From Gordionus sp. m RMFG-2023 (taxonomy: Eukaryota > Nematomorpha > Gordioida > Chordodea > Parachordodidae), in the NCBI RefSeq assembly GCF_954871325.1, contig NC_088778.1:21995120-22059119 (forward strand): DNA of 64,000 nucleotides, read 5' to 3'. Shown piece by piece: positions 25,641 to 36,354 of this stretch. Within the stretch, counting starts at the first letter, position 1, and every line of letters starts with the position of its first letter. The position numbers and the translations under genes were made by a program. The notes beneath the pieces are model-generated. The model was not told the DNA's origin. It saw only the letters and a program-made list of their open reading frames with translations, and ran no database searches.

Positions 25641-27100
25641 GATTTTTTGTGATTCGAATATTATTTTGAAGAGATCTAATGCCGCGTGTCCAAAAGAGAA
25701 GGTTGATATAGCTGCTATGGGAACAAAGTGGTTGTCACACATTATGTGCGAGTATTTTTAATTTAGAGATTCAGCTCTATTAAGGGAATCATGCAAATTA
25801 TTAAATGGGGCCATGGGATCAATGCAGGTAAAATCTCACATTAAAGGCTTTCCCATTAAAAATACGATTGTTTTGCCGTCAGGGCGTTTTTTTATCTAAA
25901 AAAGATGTCAGTTTTAAAATACAAGGAAAATTGGTATTTAAAAAAGAAGCTATTATTGTGTTTTTATCATGTCGGCTGATTTTAGATATAAATTTACAGT
26001 GGAGAGCGTGTCTCCCATACGCGTCTGCCGATTGATTGCATTTAATGCAAGTATATTGGTTTAGGTAAGGTACGCCCAGCGTAAATTGATTGCAAAACGA
26101 AAAGAGTCGTCATCTATTAGTTGATTATATAAAATGCTGGGATATGAGTCCAACCATTCATGGTCAGAGTTGTTAAAATTAAGTGTTCTTAGGAGGGATT
26201 TATATTAGTGATCATCCCTCAAGTTGAGGTAAGCTAAGGAACGAGATATCAATTCTTGATCCAAATCTTTTTATTTGGTTGAAACTGGTGGGGCTGTGCT
26301 TGGCAAGACATTAATATTCCAACAACGAAAGGCTTCATCTAATAAATTATCTGGTAATAATTTGCGAGTTAAAATTTTTTACTGATTTGGTTGATGAGAT
26401 GAAGGAAACAATGCCTATACTTAATGCCGATCTTAGGCCTAATCCTCCGGATTTACAAGGGAGAGTTGCTTGAAGCCTTGAGTTAGAATCGAGTTTGATG
26501 TTTAATAACTCTGTCATCATTTGTAGTATCTTTTGTTCATATTCTTTTAAAAAAATTTCAAACAATACTGGATTTGTGGTATTGAAAGGGCGTTTTTGAG
26601 AATGTAATATGCTTGATTGTTGGATAATTTTTTTAAGATCGATAGTTTGGTGAATAGTGATTGAAGGTGATTATTTAAAAAATTAAAAACTCCCTCTTCA
26701 CCTCCCAATGGGGCTTCTAATATACTGAAATCTTGTAAGGGTGTCCGTCTAATATAGAGTCTGTTGGAGGAGGAGAAGGATAAATTTCGCATTTTTTTAT
26801 ATTTAAGGATAAATTTAGTTCATCAAAGTGTTTGTTAATTATAACTAGACAATTCTGGATTGAAGAAATGGTCTCCGATATATTACAATCGTCAAGGTAC
26901 CAAATGTGTAGATTGAGTTTGCATGAGAGAGCAATATCAGTTATTAGGTGTTTAAGGGCATAGCAAATGGGTCACCCTGTTGGAGGCCTTCTGCAGAATT
27001 AATATAATCATTAAATTTGAGTAAAGAAGGAATGCCATAGCCAAGATGGATGTAATTGTGGTAGTCAGGGAATGTTTCCAAATCGATCATTTTATTCCTA
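25640..27100 (-). mobile_element. LINE-type retroelement fossil: RT plus zinc-finger/endonuclease-like C-terminus
   Basis: Minus strand, N to C: near 26960-27090, a template-binding segment with QQGDP; at 26888-26899, the catalytic YLDD box (context WYLDDCN); a thumb-like stretch at 26547-26792 (APLGGEEGVFNFL, then ILKNALSIPQIQY); at about 26420-26460, KSGGLGLRSALSIGI; near 26100-26160, EWLDSYPSILYNQLIDDDSF; then a possible zinc cluster (KCNQSADAYGRHALHCK) near 26000; at 25867-25890, KRPDGKT followed by DFTCID; and a tail FVPIAAISTFSFGHAALDLF near 25700. RT followed by a zinc cluster and an RPD...D motif resembles LINEs with a restriction-like endonuclease (R2/R4/NeSL-type). Stops and frame changes make it non-functional, including one where the family usually has WD before the FTCID segment. 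The 5' part upstream of RT was not found. Confidence 0.65.
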
Positions 27101-28305
27101 TTTCCTTTTCATTAATTTTTCCCCCAATGGATAATAAAAATAAAATTATAAAATGAGTTCTTTTTATAATAATTTATTTATTCATTATTAACAACAATTA
27201 TTAATCTTCTAAATTTTGAACACGTCAGGGCAGAGTTTTATATTCTTTACAAAATAAATTATGATACTATTAAAAAGTAAAAATGTTACAATGTTGGGAA
27301 ATAATTTTTGAATAACAGTTAGTAGCACCCAGTTGATTATTAGCAATAATTATTCACCAACCAATGTTTATTTGTTATTCCTAGCTTAAATTATAATGCC
27401 TAACCGAATTTTTTGATTCCTTTTTGAATGGTTGTTAAATATTGGCTCAACTGATATGAATAATATTGTTAAAAAATATTCTGATTTTTTAAAAATATTA
27501 AATATTAATAGACTGATAGAAGAACGGCAAAATTTCTTTTAGGTCGTTAGATTTTGGATGGGGTTTTATTTTTTAAAGTTTTGGTTTAATTTTTTATAAC
27601 TTTAAATAAATATCTATATGCATAATTTACCTTTTAAGAGAATTGTTTAGTTTATAGGAGCCGGGATTTTGCTAAGCAGGGGGCACTATTAGGTGGGGTT
27701 TTTCTCAAAATTTTATTGGAGGTCTTGAGGTGAACTAATCATAAGTCTTTGACCAAGATTTAAAATATAATTTTGGGTTTTCCTTTTTTTTATAATGCTT
27801 CTTTTCTTTTACTAATTTTTTAATTTCAGATTTTGTTAATAGTAGGGAATAATTTCAAAACATTGGAGAAAAGGAGAGTGTGTGTGGGGGGGGGGGGGGG
27901 GTAAAAAATTTAATTAGCTTAGAATGATATTTTTGTGAACAGACCAATTTATAGGGGGAGGGGTCTTCCCCTCTATCTAAACCTATGCTTTTGTTGTTTA
28001 AATCTATTATTCTCAATTCATTCTAACGCACCTCTGTTAATAATCGAAATGGTACCAAAAGAAATATAAATTTATTTAATTCTAATAAAGTAAAATTACA
28101 AAAACAAGAACTTTGAATCAAATATTACTTTTATTTTTTATCATAACGAAAACTTTTATAAAAAGTGAGAAATTTAATATAAATAATAATATTGTCGATT
28201 GATTGATTTTTACCTTAATATTACTTTTTATACTAATTTTAAACAATGTAAATTTGCATCCTATAAAATCGTTCTATTATTATATAATCAATTTACATTT
28301 TATAA
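27101..28305. other. AT-rich DNA with a 16-G homopolymer
   Basis: No gene recognised. A run of 16 G lies at 27886-27901 after GAGAGTGTGTGTG, and a GGGGGAGGGG / CCCCTC pair at 27954-27982. Such G tracts sit just inside the ends of the hAT elements here, so this may be a remnant of one. The open frame at 28203-28442 partly overlaps the LTR-like segment below and is not a gene. Confidence 0.4.
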
Positions 28306-28460
28306 TGTCTGTAAATGATATAAAAGATAATATTATAGTTCATACATTTTATATTACATTCTATTTTAATTATATTATCATGATGATTGACATTATATTT
28401 TCTAGTGAATGCAACAATAAAGTCATATGTAGCATAATTTAGTAAATTGGCGACTATATA
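28306..28460 (+). repeat. LTR-like segment matching 48825-48985 (likely left LTR piece of the outermost Ty3-like element)
   Basis: This segment begins TGTCTGTAAATGATATAAAAG and continues with about 145 bp closely matching the segment that follows the integrase remnant at 48825. Both share, for example, TATAGTTCATACATTTTATA and ATCATGATGATTGACATTAT. Sitting left of the nested stack in the same orientation, it is best read as the left LTR fragment of the outermost fossil. It could instead be a solo LTR of the same family. Confidence 0.6.
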
Positions 28461-28489
28461 TTCTCTTATTATCAGAATTTTTAAAGTAT

Positions 28490-30190
28490 CTCGATATAAA
28501 AATGTGGTGGTATCTGTATCTAGATAGATTTTTGTTTAAAGTATCTATATCTAGATATTATTTTAGAGGTATCTATATATGTATTTTAAATACCTTTTGT
28601 TACATGTTATTAACTATATATTCTTTTTAACGATATATTCGTATTGTATTAATATCCTTTTTCATTTTAGATAATGAAGGTTTAAGGCGATCGTTTGATA
28701 TATTATATTTTGTAAATTGGATAACGTTATTTTATATGATATACATTTTTACATGATTGATTTAGCTTGGATATAAAAAGTGATCATATAAAAACTATCA
28801 GTTAACTTTTTTATAATAAAAATAATTTGCTTGAAATAAAATTCTTATTCCCCTCGACAAAGCAATTCTCTCAAGACCGACATCTAATATTCTATTTATT
28901 TACAAGACTTTTCCCCTCTTCTTTTTAAGATACATTTTGATATACTTTTATTTAACACTTTTTTATTTAACACTTTTTTATATTACAAATAAAAATACTT
29001 GAATGCAAAGTTTATTTTATTTCATATGAGCATATAATTTAAATATATATATATATTAAAAAATATTAAGACTAATATAATAAAAATTATATATATAAAA
29101 TATTAAAACATATATATAATAAATATTCATTAAATATTATGTTCGAGTTTATCAGTAAACCAGACAAATTTTGATATTACAATGCATCTCAAGGAATCTG
29201 CCATTTTTATTTTCAATGGAATTGGTTAATTTTATTTTATTATAAAAATTTTAAAAATATTTTTTAGATTAATATTATTAGTGATGAATAGGAAGAAATA
29301 ATCAATGAAGCATCAACAAGTTCAGACATTGTTTTCCCATGGCCAATTTATAGAGCATATTTTAAAATAATATCTCTAAATTAAGAAAACAAATCTCTGA
29401 TAGTAAAATGTTTGCCATGTCTACCAAAAAATACGAAAATTTTAGTTAGTATCACCTCAGCTACATGTAAAACATTTAAGGGTATAGACATTATAAATGT
29501 TTACAATTGTAATTTTAAATTTTAAGAAATAACATCAAATACTGTTAATGAAAAAAACAATTATTACAAAAATTAGTTGATGAATATCAAGGTCTTCAAC
29601 TGATAGCAAATAAATAACCTGTGAAAAAAACAAATAATTTAACATTTGATTTTTTTCAGTACCACACAGCAGCAGATATGACTCTTAATGTGATTTAAAT
29701 TTTGATACTTAACAAATTTTAATTATTTTTTTCAAAAATGAATGTCAAGATTTTAGTATTTTTAAAGAGAATCCTGATATAAAATTGTTATTATTCCTTC
29801 AAGCCGGTAGAAAGACTTTTTAGTGTAGATAAAAATGCCTTTACAGATAAACGAGGATGCCTTAATGACCAAAATGAAAATATTTATTTACTGAAATCTA
29901 ATAATTATTTATAATAATATATCTCCATATATTATATTAAAATCTAAAAATCATTATTTTAGTTATATTTTGATAAATGTGATATTGAGTCAATAAATCT
30001 TTTAGCTCATTTCATGAATTTTCACAATAGAATATTAATTTAGGTTTATGCAAGCCTTAAGAGTATAAAAAAATTGTATCTATATACATTTTAATCTGTA
30101 CCTAGATAACTTTTTAAACTATGTAACTGTATCTGTATCTATATAACCTTTTAAACGATGTATCTGTATCTATATCCATTTTAAAATTAT
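28490..30190 (+). mobile_element. Decayed hAT transposon with GTATCT subterminal repeats
   Basis: Both margins carry repeated GTATCTGTATCTAGATA-type motifs (28507-28610 and 30060-30185), a subterminal repeat pattern. Inside, plus strand, 29287-29480 reads like the start of a hAT protein with a BED-type finger (VFPWPIYRAYF, then LIVKCLPCLPKNTKILVS). 29768-29912 reads like the C-terminal dimerisation region (KPVERLFSVDKNAFTDKRGC, then NENIYLLKSNN). The catalytic core between them is largely missing, so this is an internally deleted, decayed copy. Exact ends and target duplication could not be fixed. Confidence 0.65.
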
Positions 30191-30198
30191 CTTTTAAT

Positions 30199-30740
30199 TC
30201 TTACAAATCCGAACTTAACTCAAGGTGTTTATGTTGTATTGGGAGAGCTAATTAGGAATCAAATGTATATTAAATCTATATAAATAAAATAAAGGATTAA
30301 TTTTAATAATAACGATTGCTAACCACTTACTTTTGAGCACACCTAAAATAATATAATGTAAACTCTTTTAAGTAATTCCAATTTATTAAATTATCGTATT
30401 ACTTTTCTCTATTGAAATATTTAGAATCTCTCTGTCTATAATTAATTTCAGATACTATAATTAAAGTAAAAGAAATTTTTCTTTTTTATAAAATTTTACT
30501 CTAACTAACTTTATTGAAAATTGAATCATATATATATACATAATTATTTGCATATTAAATATAATAATTTTTCGAAGAATAAAAATATAAAATTAAAATA
30601 TTATCATTTAAATATAAAAATGTAAAATCTAGTACAACTATTACTAATTTTTCGAAGAATAAACATATAAAATTAAACTATAATTATTCAAATATAAAAA
30701 TGTTAAATTTCGTACAATATTAAATTTACATAATACCACA
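30199..30740 (-). repeat. 3' LTR of the outer minus-strand Ty3-like element
   Basis: It matches 41614-42154 over its whole length, including GGGAGAGCTAATTAGGAATC, and ends (plus-strand reading) TACATAATACCACA. The outermost TG has drifted. Two copies of TTTTTCGAAGAATAAA lie in tandem about 80-110 bp apart. A purine-rich tract (plus strand TCTCCCTCCTT, 30741-30751) directly adjoins it, marking it as the 3' LTR. Confidence 0.85.
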
Positions 30741-30756
30741 TCTCCCTCCTTCAGTT

Positions 30757-31083
30757 CTACCTTACCCCCATTGTGTTTACCGCTTCTACCATGTTCCTGC
30801 TCGGTACACTTGAATTATTATTCGTTGTTAACTCCAAGCTGGGACAAAACCGTAATTTATGTTCTCCACCACAGGCCCAACAATCTAATCTCCTTCTTGC
30901 ACCATATGGGGTTGTTCTTCGATCCCCTCTTGTTCTAGTCGGAACTTCTTGTAACCACTCCCCGTAACTTCGTCTGGCTTCATTCCTTGCTGCTTCTACC
31001 CATCTGTTTGATTCTTCTGAACCGTCAACGTCTCTTATCTCGATCCTCATTATCTTGTTACCGACTCTAACATACGAGGCCAT
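30757..31083 (-). CDS. Small zinc-knuckle ORF downstream of pol (outer element, fossil)
   Basis: An ORF of about 108 codons from MASYVRVGNK, ending near the polypurine tract. A charged N-terminal half (EESNRWVEAARNEA) is followed by a basic stretch (GARRRLD) and one zinc knuckle CWACGGEHKLRFC, whose spacing C-x2-C-x3-H-x4-C is one residue shorter than the retroviral form. It sits where envelope genes lie in retroviruses, but it has no signal peptide or membrane segment. A close relative occupies the same place in the inner element (32402-32755), so it is a regular part of this family. A nucleic-acid-binding role is inferred from the knuckle only. Confidence 0.65.
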   Translation of the reverse strand: MASYVRVGNKIMRIEIRDVDGSEESNRWVEAARNEARRSYGEWLQEVPTRTRGDRRTTPYGARRRLDCWACGGEHKLRFCPSLELTTNNNSSVPSRNMVEAVNTMGVR

Positions 31084-31423
31084 CTAAATAAAATACTTTA
31101 TACACATATATATATATTCTTCGAACTCTTATTTCTCTATACTAGGTTAAAATTTCTTCTCTAACTCTTTAAGTCTATCATCCCTTTATTTCCTTCAATT
31201 ATGATTCTCCTACTATGTATATCATCAATTTATTCCTTTCTAAATTATGAATCTCTTAATTATGTCTCATCAGTAAATCTGATTCTCATAATTACGTCTT
31301 TCATCAATTTATTTCTTCTAATCCTTCGTATATTTCTTATTTCTCTCTAAGGCCCTAAGCTTCTAAGCCTTACTTGCTTCAGGTGCCTTGTAAAAACTCC
31401 TTCTTGTCCTTCAATCTTTACTT

Positions 31424-31720
31424 CTACTTTTTTTTTCCTATATTTTTGCTTATTACACCCTTCCCCCATTTAATAGACCCATCAAACAACAATACCCACA
31501 CCAAACTTCCTACTGGAAATCTTTCAATCTCTACTTGTTCTCTCCTTATCACTTTTTCCTTTAAAAAATCTAATTCTGATCTCATCTTTCTTCCTAAAAA
31601 TATTTCAGCTGGTGACTTTCCTTTTGCTGTTTCCGTACTGTTGTATGCTAACAATGATAACCACCATTTACCTTCTCCATATTTTTCCTTTTTCAACCAA
31701 CTCTTTACTAACGCTACCAT
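31424..31720 (-). other. Integrase C-terminal part of the outer Ty3-like fossil
   Basis: The translation matches the C-terminal end of the inner element's integrase nearly residue for residue (MVALVKSWLKK..., SLLAYNSTETAKGKSPAEIF, FPVGSLVWVLLFDG). It is separated from the integrase N-terminal part at 37892-38155 by the 6-kb inner element. Treated as a fossil. Confidence 0.8.
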
Positions 31721-31835
31721 TCGCTCAGCTTGTCCATTGCTTCTTGGGTAGTAAGGTGGTGATAATAAATGTCTAATATTCCACCTATCACAAAATTTAT
31801 CAAATGCTCTACCTTTAAAAGCTGGACCTCCATCT

Positions 31836-32416
31836 TGTTATAAATCCGAACTTAACTCAGGGTGTTTGATCAGTATTGGGAGAGCAATTAAGAATCCAAG
31901 GTTTGTTAAATCTTTCTTTTATTAAAATAAAAGATTAATTCTAATAATAATGATGTTTAATTACTTACCCTTGAGTACCTAAAATATATAATAATAATTC
32001 TAATTTATCAACTTGTATATTTACCTTTTCTTTATATAACTCTTTCCTTTTTTATTAATTTTATTTTCAATAATGTCATCCGATTAAAAAATACATAAAA
32101 TAATTTTCGAAGAATCCAAATTAATCTCAATACATGAACTATCGAAGAATGTAAAAATATATATATATATATAATAAAATTAAACAATTTTCGAAGAAAT
32201 CAACTATATAAAAATTAAAATCTCATTATTCAAATATTAAATCTTAAATCTAGTACAAATATTACCAATTTTCGAAGAATAAACATATAAATATTAAACT
32301 ATTATTATTCAAATATAAAAATCTATAAATTTTCGTACAATGTTAAATATACATAATAACATAAATTATAAAAATGTTAAATTTCGTACCATCTATAAAC
32401 TTTACATAATACTACA
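31836..32416 (-). repeat. 3' LTR of the inner Ty3-like element
   Basis: Pairs with 37273-37838. Plus-strand ends are TGTTATAAATCCGAAC and TAATACTACA. Four copies of a TTCGAAGAAT-type motif lie in the U3-like half, against two in the outer element's LTRs. The adjacent purine tract (plus strand TCTCCCCCCTTTAAA, 32417-32431) identifies the 3' side. Confidence 0.9.
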
Positions 32417-32755
32417 TCTCCCCCCTTTAAATTCTCCCTTAACTCCATCGAGTTTGCCGACGGTTACCATGTTCCTCCCTGGTGCATTCGCATTACTATT
32501 CGTTGTCAACTCTATACTTGGGCAAAACCTAAGTTTGTGTTCACCCCCGCACGCCCAGCATTCCACTCTCCTTCTTGTGGTATACGGCGCTATTCTGCGA
32601 CCCCCTCTCGTTGGCGTTTCTTGTAGCCAATCTCCGTATCTTTGTTTCGCTTCGTTCCTAGCGGCTTCTACCCATCTGTTGGATTCTTCTGAACCATCAA
32701 CCTCTCTTATCTCTATCTTCATTACCTTGTTACCCACTCTAACATAGGAGGCCAT
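32402..32755 (-). CDS. Small zinc-knuckle ORF downstream of pol (inner element)
   Basis: A 117-codon ORF starting at ATG with MASYVRVGNKVMKIEIR. It has an acidic-then-basic layout and one knuckle CWACGGEHKLRFC (C-x2-C-x3-H-x4-C). Its last codons run through the polypurine tract into the 3' LTR. It is highly similar to 30757-31083, so the ORF is conserved within the family although it lies after pol. There is no membrane segment, so it is not an envelope. Function unknown; nucleic-acid binding is inferred from the knuckle and basic residues. Confidence 0.75.
   Translation of the reverse strand: MASYVRVGNKVMKIEIREVDGSEESNRWVEAARNEAKQRYGDWLQETPTRGGRRIAPYTTRRRVECWACGGEHKLRFCPSIELTTNSNANAPGRNMVTVGKLDGVKGEFKGGRCSIM
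32417..32431 (-). other. Polypurine tract of the inner element
   Basis: On the element's strand this reads TTTAAAGGGGGGAGA immediately before the 3' LTR, the expected priming site for plus-strand DNA synthesis in LTR elements. Confidence 0.75.
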
Positions 32756-33010
32756 CTAAATAAAATACTTTATACACATATATATATATATCTTCGACTC
32801 TTATTTCTCTATACTAGGTTAGACTTTCTTCTCTAACTCTTTATAAAATATAACTCTCCTAATTAAGTCTAACATCCCTTTTATTTCCTACAACGTATGA
32901 TTCTCCTACTATGTCTATCATCACGTTATTCCTTTCCAAATTATGATTCTCCTACTATGTCTATCATCAATTTATTCTTTTCTAATTCTTCGTATATTTC
33001 TCATTTCTCT

Positions 33011-36000
33011 CTAAGGCCTTAAGCTTCTACACCTTACTTGCTTCAGGTGCCTTGTAAAGGTTCCTTCTTGTCCTTCAATCTTTACTTCTACTTTTTTCTT
33101 TCCTATATTTTTGCTTATTACACCCTTCCCCCATTTAATAGGCCCATCAAACAACAATACCCACACCAAACTTCCTACTGGAAATCTTTCACTCTCTGCT
33201 TGTTCTCTCCTTATCACTTTTTCCTTTAAAAAATCTAATTCTGATCTCGTCTTTCTTCCTAAAAATATTTCAGCTGGTGACTTTCCTTTTGCTGTTTCCG
33301 TACTGTTGTATGCTAACAATGATAACCACCATTGACCTTCTCCATATTTTGCCTTTTTCAACCAACTCTTTACTAAAGCTACCATTCGTTCAGCTTGTCC
33401 ATTGCTTCTTGGGTAATAAGGTGGTGATAATAAATGTCTAATATTCCACCTATCACAAAATTTATCAAATGCTCTACCTTTAAACGCTGGACCTCCATCT
33501 GATACTATCGTCTTCATCAAACCATATTTGCCTACAAAATCCTTTATCTTGTCTAAAGCTACTCTTGTTGATAAACCTGAAACTTGCTGACAATCTATCC
33601 ATTTTGAACCTGCATCTACCATGATAAAAAATCTTTTCTTCTCATATTCTAAAAAATCTACATGTATTCTCTCGCATGGAATGTCTGTCTTTGGCCATTT
33701 ATCTTCCTTATTCTTTGCTGGAACATTAGCCCACATGTTACAGGTTTCACAGCTCCTTGCTAACTCTTCTATTTCCTTATTCATCTTAGGCCACCACATA
33801 TATTCTCTTGCTTTATTTTTCATTCTTTCTATGCCTTGATGACCTGAATGTATTACATTTAAGGTTTCCTTTCTTAATTTATTCGGTATCACTAATCTAT
33901 ATCCTCTCAATAAACAATTGTCTTCTATATTTAATTCACTCTTAACTTTTTTAAACGCTTTATCTTCATTTTTCCATTCTATATCTCCTTTTAAACAAGC
34001 TTTAATTCTTATTAATTCTTCATCTTTTTGGGATATCTTATCTACTATATCAAATGTTATAGGTTTTTCTCTTGTATCTATTCTCACCGCTCTTATAATA
34101 TTACCATTTACATTTTCTTCTTCTTCTATATATTCTAAACTATTGATTACTGGTTCTTTGTCTTCAATGTCTTTATTAAACAATCTTGATAAAATGTCCG
34201 GTAAGCAATTTTGTTTACCTTCTCTGAATTTTATTTCAAAATCGAAATTACCAACTAAAATTAGCCATTTTTGCAACCTGGGTGAAATCATAAGTTCCTT
34301 ATTCTCTTTTTTAAATAAATCTACCAACGGCTTATGGTCCGTATACAATAAAAACCTTTTTCCTATCAGATATTCCTTACATTTCGTAAGCCCGAATTTC
34401 ACTGCTAGAGCCTCTCTTTCTATCGTTGAGTAATTTTTCTCAGTGCTATTCAATCGTCTCGATAAAAATAAAATATCTATCATCTGCAACAAAACTCCTC
34501 CTATACCTTCATTAGAAGCATCTACTGCTAAAATAATATTTAATTTCTCATTAAAACAACTTAAAATCGGCTTCTCTACCATCTTTATTTTCAACTTTTC
34601 GAAACTTTTCTCCTGTGCTTCTCCCCATTCAAACTTTTTATTTTTCTTTAATAAATCATACAACGGTGTAGCAATTTCTGCAAAATTTTGAACAAACCGA
34701 TGATAATAATTTGTTGCTCCTAAAAACGCTTGTACCTCCGCTTTATTATTCGGGGCTCTCATATTCATGATCTTATCTATATTCTTTCCAATTGGCGTAA
34801 TCTCATTTCCCTTTATAACATGTCCTAAATACTTTATTTCTTTTACTCCAAAAACGCTCTTCTTCAAATTAGCTTTTAAACCATTTTCTAATATAATATC
34901 TAACACTTTAACTAATCTCGAATTGTGTTCTTCTTCTGTTCTACCAGATATCAAAACATCATCTAAATAATACATTATTCCTTTTATTCCTTGAAATAAC
35001 GCCGTCATCGTTCTTTGAAATATTGGCGCTGATATTTTCAAACCAAAAGGTAATCGGCAGAATGCAAACAAACCTCTATGAGTTGTAATCGTTAGTATCT
35101 TACTTGTCTTTTCACTCACCTTAATTTGCAAATAAGCATTCGAAAAATCAATCTTTGAAAACAGGGTGTCTCCTCTTAAATTCGCTAGCAATTGTTCTAT
35201 TCTAGGTAGTGGATACTTTTCATTTATTACGCACTTATTAACTGTTACTCTATAGTCTATACACAATCTTAAACTGTTATCTGGTTTTCTTATGGGCACT
35301 AAAGGTGTTGCCCATTCACTATGCACTATTGGTTTTATTATTCCGTCTTTTAACCATTTATCTAATTCTTTATCTATCTCTTCTATCCAAGAAAACGGTA
35401 ATCTTCTTATGCCACAAAACTTAGGCCTATAATTTTCTTCTAATCGTATATCTACTTCAAAATTTTTCAGAGTACCTAATTCTTCTTTAAAGACTTCATT
35501 ATACCTATTCAAAATAATCTTTATTTCTTTGTCAACAATTTCTTCAACAACATTCTGGTCTACCATATTATTAATTTCTTGTTTAATTTCGACTGAATTT
35601 ACCTCTATTGTCTTTGTATCTCTTGTTTTCTTATCTTCTTCTAAGTTGCTTCTATATTTAATCAAAAATTCTGGTGTTCGATTTCTAAGTTTATCGAGAA
35701 CTAATTCTTGTTTATCCTCTATAATAGGTAACTTAAATCTATCGAAATCTATCCTTTCACTATTTTCATCATTACTTACAGGGATAGTATCGAAAAATTT
35801 CCACCAATTATAAACTGGACCTAACGTTCTTATATCATCCCATCCTAAAATCGGTTCAATCTTCAACGTCGTTATCCACAAATTTATACTTTTATTAACT
35901 CTTGGTAACCTTACCCTATAATACCCTAAAATTTTCACCATGCTACCATCCAATTGTTTGGCTCTTATCTTTTTAGTAACAAACTCTTTCTCTGGCCAAA

Positions 36001-36328
36001 ATCTCATAAAATCCTTTATACTTATTAAACTAATTTCTGCTCCTGTATCTAATAAAAAACAAATTTCTGCTTCCTCCATGTTTATCTTTACTCTAGGGCA
36101 TCTATTTTTCATTAAAAAATTCTCTAATTCCATCTTTAGTACGTCTACCCTAGTTGCCTTTTTAATTCTATATATTTCAAAATCTCTACTTTTTATCTTT
36201 ATATCACTTCTATTAATATCGCTTGAATTATAATTATCAACGTTAAAGCACTTTTTATCATCGCAAAATTTCTCGTTCTTATTACCATAATTATTCTTAC
36301 TTGCACTAGCATTATCAACATTATCCAA
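33011..36328 (-). CDS. pol: Pol polyprotein of the inner Ty3-like element
   Basis: An open frame of 1,105 codons. An Asn-rich N-terminal stretch leads to an aspartic protease with LLDTGAE (DTGA at about residues 94-97). Reverse transcriptase follows, with the palm motifs LPFGL and YLDD, then RNase H (VDASNEG, IEREALAV, YTDHKPLV). The integrase has an N-terminal His/Cys zinc domain (HSGHQG ... CETC), a catalytic core with aspartates in VDFLEY and VSDGGPAF and glutamate in NGQAE, and a C-terminal GPY/F-like module (FPVGSLVWVLLFDGPIKWG). Domain order PR-RT-RH-IN is that of Ty3/gypsy. The listed upstream limit is not an ATG; the same frame stays open into the adjacent 78-bp repeat array, so the true N-terminus is undecided. 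Expression by frameshift or read-through from ORF1 is usual in this group but is not shown here. Confidence 0.9.
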   Translation of the reverse strand: MDNVDNASASKNNYGNKNEKFCDDKKCFNVDNYNSSDINRSDIKIKSRDFEIYRIKKATRVDVLKMELENFLMKNRCPRVKINMEEAEICFLLDTGAEISLISIKDFMRFWPEKEFVTKKIRAKQLDGSMVKILGYYRVRLPRVNKSINLWITTLKIEPILGWDDIRTLGPVYNWWKFFDTIPVSNDENSERIDFDRFKLPIIEDKQELVLDKLRNRTPEFLIKYRSNLEEDKKTRDTKTIEVNSVEIKQEINNMVDQNVVEEIVDKEIKIILNRYNEVFKEELGTLKNFEVDIRLEENYRPKFCGIRRLPFSWIEEIDKELDKWLKDGIIKPIVHSEWATPLVPIRKPDNSLRLCIDYRVTVNKCVINEKYPLPRIEQLLANLRGDTLFSKIDFSNAYLQIKVSEKTSKILTITTHRGLFAFCRLPFGLKISAPIFQRTMTALFQGIKGIMYYLDDVLISGRTEEEHNSRLVKVLDIILENGLKANLKKSVFGVKEIKYLGHVIKGNEITPIGKNIDKIMNMRAPNNKAEVQAFLGATNYYHRFVQNFAEIATPLYDLLKKNKKFEWGEAQEKSFEKLKIKMVEKPILSCFNEKLNIILAVDASNEGIGGVLLQMIDILFLSRRLNSTEKNYSTIEREALAVKFGLTKCKEYLIGKRFLLYTDHKPLVDLFKKENKELMISPRLQKWLILVGNFDFEIKFREGKQNCLPDILSRLFNKDIEDKEPVINSLEYIEEEENVNGNIIRAVRIDTREKPITFDIVDKISQKDEELIRIKACLKGDIEWKNEDKAFKKVKSELNIEDNCLLRGYRLVIPNKLRKETLNVIHSGHQGIERMKNKAREYMWWPKMNKEIEELARSCETCNMWANVPAKNKEDKWPKTDIPCERIHVDFLEYEKKRFFIMVDAGSKWIDCQQVSGLSTRVALDKIKDFVGKYGLMKTIVSDGGPAFKGRAFDKFCDRWNIRHLLSPPYYPRSNGQAERMVALVKSWLKKAKYGEGQWWLSLLAYNSTETAKGKSPAEIFLGRKTRSELDFLKEKVIRREQAESERFPVGSLVWVLLFDGPIKWGKGVISKNIGKKKVEVKIEGQEGTFTRHLKQVRCRSLRP

Positions 36329-36354
36329 ATTATCATTATTAAAATTAAAATCTT

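Noticed and set aside
33038-36233. Plus-strand open frames opposite pol of the inner element
   Set aside because: They are complementary-strand shadows of a long, domain-rich minus-strand frame; their translations have no family resemblance.
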